Below, piece after piece: positions 1-5,575 of a stretch of 5,575 nt of DNA. The stretch lies in the NCBI GenBank assembly GCA_003511845.1, contig DOIV01000131.1, positions 1,450 to 7,024 of the forward strand, read 5' to 3'. The notes beneath the pieces are model-generated. The model worked only from the letters and a program-made list of their open reading frames with translations, made no database searches and was not told where the DNA came from. Numbering within the stretch: position 1 is the first letter of the stretch; each line of letters starts with the position of its first letter. The position numbers and the translations under genes were made by a program. This DNA comes from Flavobacteriaceae bacterium. GTDB lineage: Bacteria > Bacteroidota > Bacteroidia > Flavobacteriales > Flavobacteriaceae.

Positions 1-200
1 AAATCAGAAGAGTCAAGATTATCAGCAGCATACCGTCTCTCTTCAATACCAGTAATAGCTTTGAATTTTTTAATAATGATTTCATTAGACGTATTTATGA
101 CTTCATTTTTATCAGTATAAAAATTTTCATTAATAAAATCACTATTTTTTTTGATTTGAGAGGGAATGTAACTTCCAATTCCAGTTATAACTGAGCTCAT
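1..200 (-). CDS. 3-oxoacyl-ACP synthase III (KAS III/FabH-like) family protein, N-terminal part
   Basis: Only the first 66 codons are in the window; the reading frame is open to the left edge, so the C-terminal part is missing because of the window and not through a break in the gene. The start is the ATG at 200-198, directly followed by the family's N-terminal strand. The visible protein begins MSSVITGIGSYIPS and has ITGIEERRYA at residues 49-58. The G-x-GSY-[IL]-P and TGI-x-ER signatures are typical of FabH/KAS III thiolase-fold enzymes, which condense an acyl-CoA with malonyl-ACP to start fatty acid or related acyl chain synthesis in the cytoplasm. The catalytic Cys-His-Asn residues lie outside the window, so activity cannot be judged. 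The segment between the two signatures looks longer than in E. coli FabH, so this may be a Bacteroidetes paralogue with its own substrate and not the housekeeping enzyme. It lies 114 bp downstream of the globin gene. Confidence 0.8.
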   Translation of the reverse strand, partial: MSSVITGIGSYIPSQIKKNSDFINENFYTDKNEVINTSNEIIIKKFKAITGIEERRYAADNLDSSD

Positions 201-288
201 TTAGTTTTAAAGTTTAGTTTAGGATAGCGAAGTTAAAACATTTTAAATTTAATTCTATTAGTAGTTCATAAAAAAAATATTTTTTAAA

Positions 289-309
289 CTATTGATAAAT
301 TATCAATAG
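289..309 (-). terminator. Candidate AT-rich hairpin terminator after the globin gene
   Basis: A perfect inverted repeat (ctattgata at 289-297, tatcaatag at 301-309, 3-nt loop) starts 5 bases past the globin stop codon on the minus strand. The RNA would be a 9-bp stem with two G-C pairs, preceded by an A-run (316-311) and followed by TTT, then A6 and a T-run at 285-280 / beyond. The position just after a stop favours a terminator for the cdd-globin unit. The stem is weak and the T-run is interrupted, so termination may be partial. As a 21-bp near-perfect palindrome it could instead be a protein-binding site upstream of the synthase gene. Confidence 0.45.
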
Positions 310-314
310 ATTTT

Positions 315-689
315 TTAAGAATTCATCATTTTTATTTCCATAACTGTAGCTATAGAAAGAGCCCTTGTTTTTGCCATTTCTGCTTTTTCTCCTTTAAAAT
401 TTTCATCGATAGTACTTGTGAAATGAAGTAGCCATCTTTTGAAGTGTTCATTTTTAAATGGTTTTGTTTGATTTAAAACTAAATGTGGGTGCATAGCATT
501 TCTTTGATAATCATTGGCATTAAATAAAATTGCATTCCAAAAATCAGTTATGGTATTTAGATGTTCTTCTAAGTGGTCATTTTTAATGATATCTTCAAAA
601 AAATGTTTTACCAAATCATCTTTTAATAATTTTACATAGAATTCTGACATGATAAAGTGGATATCTTCTTTGTTTTGGATGTCGGTCAT
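315..689 (-). CDS. Group III truncated hemoglobin
   Basis: A complete 124-residue protein, the usual length for a truncated (2-over-2) globin. Comparison from memory with Campylobacter jejuni Ctb, the group III model, places the key residues: Tyr18 at B10 (in EFYVK), His43 at E7 (in EEHL), Trp51 in DFWNAIL, the proximal heme ligand F8 as His69 (in HPHLVL), and Trp86 at G8 (in RWLLHF). All expected heme-pocket residues are present, so it should be a functional cytoplasmic heme protein. Group III globins bind O2 and NO tightly and are linked to nitrosative or low-oxygen stress, but their exact reaction is poorly settled. There is no signal peptide. The ATG at 689-687 opens MTDIQNKEDI and leads directly into helix A/B. 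The gene starts 36 bp after the cdd stop with no hairpin between, so the two are probably co-transcribed; a functional link with cdd is not evident. A candidate terminator follows the stop. Confidence 0.88.
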   Translation of the reverse strand: MTDIQNKEDIHFIMSEFYVKLLKDDLVKHFFEDIIKNDHLEEHLNTITDFWNAILFNANDYQRNAMHPHLVLNQTKPFKNEHFKRWLLHFTSTIDENFKGEKAEMAKTRALSIATVMEIKMMNS

Positions 690-725
690 TGTTTTGATAA
701 TGGTTTAATGAAATTTAGGGTTTGT

Positions 726-1208
726 TTATAGATAACTACTGTCAAATCCAAAAGGTAATAAGTCTTTTAAAGAATTCACTTTAATAACAGGACCAGTTTC
801 TCCCATAAAATAGATTCGGATATCTTTATTTTGTTTGTTTTCATATTCGGCAATACTTTGTCTACACGCTCCACAAGGTGCAATAGGTTGTGTTACTTTA
901 TGTTTTGAAGAGCTTGCAGAAATTACAATTATTTTAATAGTGCTTTTGGGGTAGTTGGCACCTGCACTATAGATGGCTACACGTTCTGCACATAGACCAG
1001 AAGGGAAAGCAGCATTTTCTTGATTGTTACCCGTTACAATTTGTTTGTTGTCTAATAAAATTGCGGCACCTACATTGAATTTAGAATAGGGGGCATATGC
1101 TTTTTTTCGAACCTCAATAGCGATATGCATTAATTCTTGTACTTCATTATCCAATTCACTTATACTTTTATATAGCGTATAGGTTGTGGTGACTTGTAAT
1201 TTTTTCAT
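726..1208 (-). CDS. cdd: Cytidine deaminase
   Basis: This enzyme hydrolyses cytidine and deoxycytidine to uridine and deoxyuridine plus ammonia, a pyrimidine salvage step in the cytoplasm. With the start at 1208 it has 160 residues. The signatures are clear: AYAPYSKFNVGAA at about residues 38-50 (substrate-binding region), CAE at 73-75 with Cys73 a zinc ligand and Glu75 the catalytic proton shuttle, and PCGAC at 111-115 with Cys112 and Cys115 as the other zinc ligands. Three Cys ligands (CAE in place of HAE) indicate the small homotetrameric class, as in Bacillus subtilis. An in-frame ATG eight codons upstream (1232) is rejected: it would encode MIFLALNP from the arm and T-run of a terminator-like hairpin, whereas MKKLQVTTTY from 1208 resembles the usual flavobacterial N-terminus. 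The gene follows porV by 78 bp and precedes the globin gene by 36 bp. A porV-cdd order is, as I recall, also seen in Flavobacterium johnsoniae. Confidence 0.93.
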   Translation of the reverse strand: MKKLQVTTTYTLYKSISELDNEVQELMHIAIEVRKKAYAPYSKFNVGAAILLDNKQIVTGNNQENAAFPSGLCAERVAIYSAGANYPKSTIKIIVISASSSKHKVTQPIAPCGACRQSIAEYENKQNKDIRIYFMGETGPVIKVNSLKDLLPFGFDSSYL

Positions 1209-1221
1209 TGGGTTTAGAGCT

Positions 1222-1259
1222 AAAAAAATCATTTTAGCTAAAGTACTAAAATGATTTTT
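1222..1259 (-). terminator. Intrinsic terminator-like hairpin between porV and cdd
   Basis: Arms aaaaatcattttag (1224-1237) and ctaaaatgattttt (1246-1259) are perfect complements, giving a 14-bp stem with an 8-nt loop. On the minus strand the stem ends in seven consecutive T (1228-1222), the layout of a Rho-independent terminator 28 bases past the porV stop. Because the arms themselves carry A- and T-runs, it could also work on the opposite strand. Only two pairs are G-C, so efficiency is uncertain. It should end or weaken the porU-porV transcript before cdd, whose start is 13 bases beyond the T-run. Confidence 0.75.
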
Positions 1260-1286
1260 GATAATTTGTTGTTATGGTTTTATCTT

Positions 1287-2429
1287 TTAAAAAGAATCAT
1301 AAATATCTCCAAAATTAAAAGTTAAAGAAAAACGTAAGGTGTTTTCTAAAGGATTGTTTACATCTGAAGAATTTACCAGATAAGACATGTCTAAATTTAA
1401 ACTCTTAAATTTAAAACCAGCACCTAAAGTAAAATATTTACGAGCCCCTTTAACATCACTTTCATTAAAATAGCCAAGCCTTACACCTAATGTATTGTCA
1501 TAAAGGTATTCTGCACCTACAGCCCAAGTAAATTCTTTCATTTCTTCGCTAAAACCATTAGGAGCATCACCAAATGATTGGAAAATACCAGGTAAAAAGC
1601 CTACATTATCATCTTTACCACTTGTAATGTCACCAGTTTGATTGTCTCTAATCGGTGGAGTAGGTACCAATAATTTATTAAATTCTACATTTGGTGTAAT
1701 AGAATTCATATCATCTAATATAATTTCAAAACCACCACCTAAACGTAAATTTGTAGGAATAAAGTTTTCTCTACCACCTTCAGTTAAAGATACTTTTGGG
1801 CCAATATTAGAAATATTGAATCCACCTCTCCATATACCATTAATATTTCCATAATTTTTTTCGTGAGATTGATAATAACCAGCAACATCAACTGCAAATG
1901 CATTTACTGTTTTTAATTCTGAATTTTCAACTCTTAGAGCATAATCAGAACGGATATACCTAAGACCTACTGCCATTGAGAAAGTTTCATTCAATTTCAA
2001 TGAATAAGAACCATCTAAAGAAAATTCATTAGGGTTTTCAGTACCGATTGGGTTTCCGCTAGAATCTGTCAAGTCGATAGTACCTAATGAGAAAAATTTT
2101 AAACTCGTAGCCCATGCACTTTGCTCATTAATTCTATTTGAGAAAGTTAAACTACTAACAAATACATCATTGGTTAAATTCCTTAACCATGGTGTGTAAT
2201 TTACGCCTACTGTAAATTGCGAAGCTGAAAAAGCATATTTTGCAGGATTAAAATGTTGAGAGTTGGCATCTGGCGATGTGGCAACACCAATATCACCCAT
2301 AGCCCCTGACCTTGCATCTGGTGCTATCATTAAAAATGGAGCTGCTGTTGTTATTGTATTTGGCTCATCTTGTGCATTAATTTCACCAATACATAAAAGA
2401 GCAATTAAAATTATAAGGGGTTTTTTCAT
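1287..2429 (-). CDS. porV: Type IX secretion system outer-membrane protein PorV (LptO)
   Basis: PorV is a FadL-like outer-membrane beta-barrel that collects T9SS cargo from the translocon (SprA/Sov) by binding its C-terminal domain and passes it to the PorU attachment complex. The complete protein has 380 residues, close to P. gingivalis PorV. Residues 1-20 are a signal peptide (MKKPLIILIALLCIGEINAQ), with likely signal peptidase I cleavage after AQ. The N-terminal block after it, with PDARSGAMGDIGVATSPDAN at about 37-56 followed by HFNPAKYAF, is the most recognisable family signature. The rest shows alternating hydrophobic/polar strands with aromatic girdle residues, and it ends in a strand plus a short aromatic tail (FNFGDIYDSF), as expected of a barrel. 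The start at 2429 is fixed by the signal peptide. It lies 37 bp after porU with no hairpin between, which supports one transcript; a terminator-like hairpin follows its stop. The neighbouring porU strengthens the call over generic FadL-like or UPF0164 proteins. Confidence 0.95.
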   Translation of the reverse strand: MKKPLIILIALLCIGEINAQDEPNTITTAAPFLMIAPDARSGAMGDIGVATSPDANSQHFNPAKYAFSASQFTVGVNYTPWLRNLTNDVFVSSLTFSNRINEQSAWATSLKFFSLGTIDLTDSSGNPIGTENPNEFSLDGSYSLKLNETFSMAVGLRYIRSDYALRVENSELKTVNAFAVDVAGYYQSHEKNYGNINGIWRGGFNISNIGPKVSLTEGGRENFIPTNLRLGGGFEIILDDMNSITPNVEFNKLLVPTPPIRDNQTGDITSGKDDNVGFLPGIFQSFGDAPNGFSEEMKEFTWAVGAEYLYDNTLGVRLGYFNESDVKGARKYFTLGAGFKFKSLNLDMSYLVNSSDVNNPLENTLRFSLTFNFGDIYDSF

Positions 2430-2466
2430 CTTGAATAATTAAATTAGATTTTTGAATTTTTCATTT

Positions 2467-5400
2467 TTATTGTAAAATGACTAATTTTTCAAATTTTTCA
2501 TTTTTTGTATTCGTTAATGACGATTTTACATTGAGTTTGTAAACATATACTCCTTTTCCTATTTTATTACCAAAGTCATCTAAACCATTCCACGAAATAG
2601 ATCGTGATAAATTCTCAGATTGTACCGTTTGATTAATTGTTTTAATTAGTTTTCCTGATACTGTAAAAATCTGAATTTGAACTTCTAAAGGTTCATTAGG
2701 TTTATTATGATTAAACCAAAACTCTGTGTAATTTATAAGGGGATTGGGATAATTTAATACATTACTTAATACCAAATCACTATTATCTACTACAGTAAAA
2801 TTTAACGTAGCTTCTGATGAATTATTGTATGTGTCCCAACATTTAAAATTAAGTGTGTGTTGGCCAGGTTCTAAATTTCTAAAAGGGAACTTAACTTTTC
2901 CTTTAGTAAAGTCATCTAATTCAGTTTCGTAGAAATCATTTAATATAAAAGGATTGGCTTGATCTCCGTCTAAAATTGCCACAATATCATGGTCTACAGC
3001 GGTAATAGAAGTGTTGATACCTGAAGCGTCTTCTAAAACTGCAATAAAATGAGGAGATTCACTAGTGTTCCCACCATCGACAAAAGACTCATCATCCATA
3101 AATAACGAAACAGTAGGTCCGATGCTATCATCTGATGCATTTTCATTAATTCCACCAATTAGAATTTCTTGATTTACGCCTGACTTGTCACTTTTTTTAT
3201 TATCAGCATACAGACTTATTTTTGCCTTACCTAAAGCAATTCTAATATCTTTTGGTACAATAAAATTAAAACTAAAAACACCATTTTTAACAGATGCCCT
3301 ACCTCTAAAAATTTTACTTTCAATAGCATCAAAAGTCAGTTTTTTACCGAAATTATTATTATCTAAAGTAGTTCTGTCAACTGATTTGTCAAAAATGGTA
3401 ATTGAAACTTCACCATTAAAATCTGTAAGTATATTGCCAGAAGCATCTGTAACAACACCTTCTAAGTTTATTTTTGAAAGAGCCTTAAGAACATCTGTTG
3501 TTTGACTGATATCTTGCCCATTCATTTTGGTAAGTTTGATATTTGGTTTTGGAAAGGTAAGTTTCATTGCAGGGTCACCAATATAATATACAAATAGTCG
3601 CTGACTAGTATTTGGAGATGAAGGGTCATTTTTCATTTGCATTAGGGCTTCAGCAATAGTATAATCCTCACCATTAAAACCAAATAATTTCTTAATTAAG
3701 ATTTCATTAAAACGTTGACCTACACTAATAAAAATTTCTCTTGTTGTCGTTATTAAACTCGCAGCACCACCATTTTTATTTAAAAAAACAAATTCGCCTG
3801 CTGTAGGTCTGGAAGGGTTGTCAAACTTTGTAAATTCACAAGTAACAGTTATCATTAAAGGTAATGTATTTTTATTTCTCCAGTCTTGAATTTGAGGCAC
3901 TTCTAAAATACGTTCACCTGCCCAACCATCTTCACCACCGTGCCCGAAATAATTGATAACTAAAGATCCTGTTTCAACAGCATTATTGATGGCTTCATTT
4001 ACATCAGGATATCGTTCGCCACCTGCAGAGGTTTCTTGTACAAAAGCATCAGCATAAACCTTTGTCAAATTAAAAATAGGACGCTCTTCTTTAATCAAAT
4101 CAGCAAGTTTCTCTACAGATTCTTGTAATACAAATTCACTTGCTCGGTCAGGATCATCAGCAACTAATGCTATTTTATTTCGCCAGTCTCCGTAGGCACT
4201 AGTACTATAGTAGTTTAATATTTTATCAACGGCATCCTTAGCTTCATTTACTGTACTAACTAAAAACCGACCTGTAGCAACATCTTGTTTGTCAGAATTA
4301 CTGAGATTGCCTTCTTGATCATCCATCATTCCGTAATAATCATCGGTGACATAAGATCTAGCCAAATCAAAGCTTTCAAATGATTGATAGGCTGGTACAA
4401 TGTTGTTATTGTCATTAATTCTATCCTTAAAATCAAATGAAGCATCTCCAAATAAACAAACAAATTTAATTTTGGTGTCATCAGTAGTAGCATTTACATA
4501 CAAATGTCTGATAAAATCTCTAATAGAAGTCAGGTCAGGTGAACCAGAACCGAATTCGTTATAAATTTCTTCTAAATTAATGACCTTAACTTTAAGATTA
4601 GAATTGACTCGATGATGTTCAGCTAAACGCTCTGCTTCGTTCATTAAAAAGTCTCTAGTGATAATTACATAATCAATATCCTGTAAGCTATGTAGATTTT
4701 GATTGGCGACTTTGCTGTTTTCTATAATTTCTGGTTGAAAGTAATTGTGATCACTTAAAGCAACAAACTCTTGTAATTTACTGCCATTAATTGCTTTAAA
4801 AGTGAAATTATTAGCATCACCAAGGTTGCTAATGATTTTCGGGTTGATATAATCAGTAACATTCCATACTTGATGTATTGATGTGCTATTTTCTATTTGA
4901 TAAGCTATTACTGAATTTGATGGTAATGCTATCGTGTTAAAATTTCTGAATGAAAATTGTTTGTCAGTTGCTATTAATTTTCTTACACCAATTATTTCTA
5001 TATAATCTAAATATGCTTTAGCAGACGGATTACCATTGTTGTTGTAACTAATTTCAACTTCAATTGAGTTAGTATTTACATTTAGTGTTTGAACAGCTTC
5101 TCTAGGTATTGCTAAAGTTAAACTACCTGAATTTGATGGTGTAGCTGGGAAATTAATAGAAGTTAAATTTTGACCATTTACTTTAATATCCATTGTAGAT
5201 GGTGTAGATGAAATTGTCAAGCCTCTAACTCTAACGGAAATATTTTCAGAAATAGCTATATTTTCGAAATTAAAATTGACTTGGGTAGTATTTTCAATAC
5301 TTAAATTTTTGCCAAACCATTGTTGCCCATTATGAAAAATATTTTCTTTATCATTTTCTATATAATCATAATGATTATAGGTAGTTATAGTTTGAGTTGC

Positions 5401-5575
5401 AGGGGCCGTTATTTCAATGGTATTGCTTATGCGTTTACCAATACCATTGTCAACACTTAAAAAATAATAAGCTTTATCGCTATATATATTGTTAATATGT
5501 CTTGATTGACTAGGTTGAGATAAAACTGTACTCCATTGATCTGGACCTTTTCCATAAAATAGAATATAGTCATTA
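2467..5575 (-). CDS. porU: Type IX secretion system sortase PorU (C25 gingipain-like), 5' end missing
   Basis: PorU removes the C-terminal signal (CTD) of T9SS cargo at the cell surface and, in P. gingivalis, joins the new C-terminus to A-LPS; it acts in a complex with PorV, PorQ and PorZ. The last 1,035 residues are visible. The frame stays open to the right edge, and the residues upstream of the first in-window ATG (5220) match the family (DYILFYGKGP and AYYFLSVDNGIGKRI), so that ATG is internal; signal peptide and true start lie outside. In visible numbering: N-terminal beta-rich region to about 300; peptidase C25 domain about 301-672, from DYVIITR to YIGDPAMKL; catalytic His545 in NYFGHGGEDG (codon 3942-3940) and Cys579 in TVTCEFTKFD (3840-3838), 34 apart, close to the 33 in RgpB; beta-rich and Ig-like segments about 675-935; a type A-like T9SS CTD from YPNP (942) through WNGLDDFGNKIGKGVYVYKL to the end. 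porV follows 37 bp downstream. Confidence 0.95.
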   Translation of the reverse strand, partial: NDYILFYGKGPDQWSTVLSQPSQSRHINNIYSDKAYYFLSVDNGIGKRISNTIEITAPATQTITTYNHYDYIENDKENIFHNGQQWFGKNLSIENTTQVNFNFENIAISENISVRVRGLTISSTPSTMDIKVNGQNLTSINFPATPSNSGSLTLAIPREAVQTLNVNTNSIEVEISYNNNGNPSAKAYLDYIEIIGVRKLIATDKQFSFRNFNTIALPSNSVIAYQIENSTSIHQVWNVTDYINPKIISNLGDANNFTFKAINGSKLQEFVALSDHNYFQPEIIENSKVANQNLHSLQDIDYVIITRDFLMNEAERLAEHHRVNSNLKVKVINLEEIYNEFGSGSPDLTSIRDFIRHLYVNATTDDTKIKFVCLFGDASFDFKDRINDNNNIVPAYQSFESFDLARSYVTDDYYGMMDDQEGNLSNSDKQDVATGRFLVSTVNEAKDAVDKILNYYSTSAYGDWRNKIALVADDPDRASEFVLQESVEKLADLIKEERPIFNLTKVYADAFVQETSAGGERYPDVNEAINNAVETGSLVINYFGHGGEDGWAGERILEVPQIQDWRNKNTLPLMITVTCEFTKFDNPSRPTAGEFVFLNKNGGAASLITTTREIFISVGQRFNEILIKKLFGFNGEDYTIAEALMQMKNDPSSPNTSQRLFVYYIGDPAMKLTFPKPNIKLTKMNGQDISQTTDVLKALSKINLEGVVTDASGNILTDFNGEVSITIFDKSVDRTTLDNNNFGKKLTFDAIESKIFRGRASVKNGVFSFNFIVPKDIRIALGKAKISLYADNKKSDKSGVNQEILIGGINENASDDSIGPTVSLFMDDESFVDGGNTSESPHFIAVLEDASGINTSITAVDHDIVAILDGDQANPFILNDFYETELDDFTKGKVKFPFRNLEPGQHTLNFKCWDTYNNSSEATLNFTVVDNSDLVLSNVLNYPNPLINYTEFWFNHNKPNEPLEVQIQIFTVSGKLIKTINQTVQSENLSRSISWNGLDDFGNKIGKGVYVYKLNVKSSLTNTKNEKFEKLVILQ

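Noticed and set aside
229..236. Bacteroidetes-type -7 box (TAACTTCG against TAnnTTTG) on the minus strand, 28 bases before the synthase start
   Set aside because: One mismatch in a low-complexity region and no TTTG-like -33 element at the expected distance; similar 7-of-8 matches occur in other spacers (for example TACTTTAG in the loop region near 1240), so it is not distinguishable from chance.
1642..1854. Open frame of 70 codons on the plus strand
   Set aside because: It lies wholly antisense to porV, shows no recognisable family, and its composition is that expected of a reverse-strand shadow of a beta-barrel gene.
2370..2429. Possible lipoprotein signal in PorV (Cys13 within LLCIG)
   Set aside because: The residue before Cys is Leu and the position is inside the hydrophobic core; an AQ signal peptidase I site at 19-20 fits better, and PorV is a barrel protein.
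3185..3505. Open frame of 106 codons on the plus strand, rich in Leu, Ser and Lys
   Set aside because: It is wholly antisense to porU, and its hydrophobic look comes from the complement of lysine- and asparagine-rich codons; no family match or start context supports it.
2467..5220. porU as a complete 917-residue gene starting at the ATG at 5220
   Set aside because: The frame is open from 5221 to the window edge and those 118 codons encode typical PorU sequence, so the gene is longer and merely cut by the edge.
1..5575. Search for mobile elements, CRISPR repeats, tRNA or rRNA, riboswitches and toxin-antitoxin genes
   Set aside because: No repeat array, terminal inverted repeats, RNA-gene signature or small unassigned gene was seen; the window is almost fully occupied by five recognisable genes.

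Overview
The window is an AT-rich stretch of a Bacteroidetes genome, very likely from the Flavobacteriia. The diagnostic content is an adjacent porU-porV pair. PorU is the type IX secretion system (T9SS) sortase and PorV its outer-membrane partner; this secretion system is confined to the Fibrobacteres-Chlorobi-Bacteroidetes group. Lack of clear Shine-Dalgarno sequences and the AT-rich spacers fit. I cannot name genus or species from the sequence.

All genes are on the minus strand, so transcription runs from right to left. In that order they are: porU (2467-5575, 5' end beyond the right edge), porV (1287-2429), cytidine deaminase cdd (726-1208), a group III truncated hemoglobin (315-689), and the first 66 codons of a 3-oxoacyl-ACP synthase III (FabH/KAS III) family protein (1-200, cut by the left edge). 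No gap between genes exceeds 120 bases.

porU and porV are 37 bp apart with no hairpin between them and probably form one transcript. PorV carries T9SS cargo to PorU, which removes the cargo's C-terminal signal and links the cargo to the cell surface. A strong AT-rich hairpin with a T-run (1222-1259) lies between porV and cdd, so porU-porV probably ends there, at least in part. cdd (pyrimidine salvage) and the globin gene are 36 bp apart and look like a second unit, possibly ending at a weaker hairpin (289-309) just past the globin stop. The synthase gene follows after a 114-bp AT-rich spacer.

I found no mobile element, CRISPR array, tRNA, rRNA or recognisable riboswitch. I see no new multi-gene system: the genes belong to known families. 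The points most worth a second look are the hairpin between porV and cdd, with its competing alternative fold, the start of cdd, and the less obvious pairing of a group III globin with cdd beside a T9SS locus.
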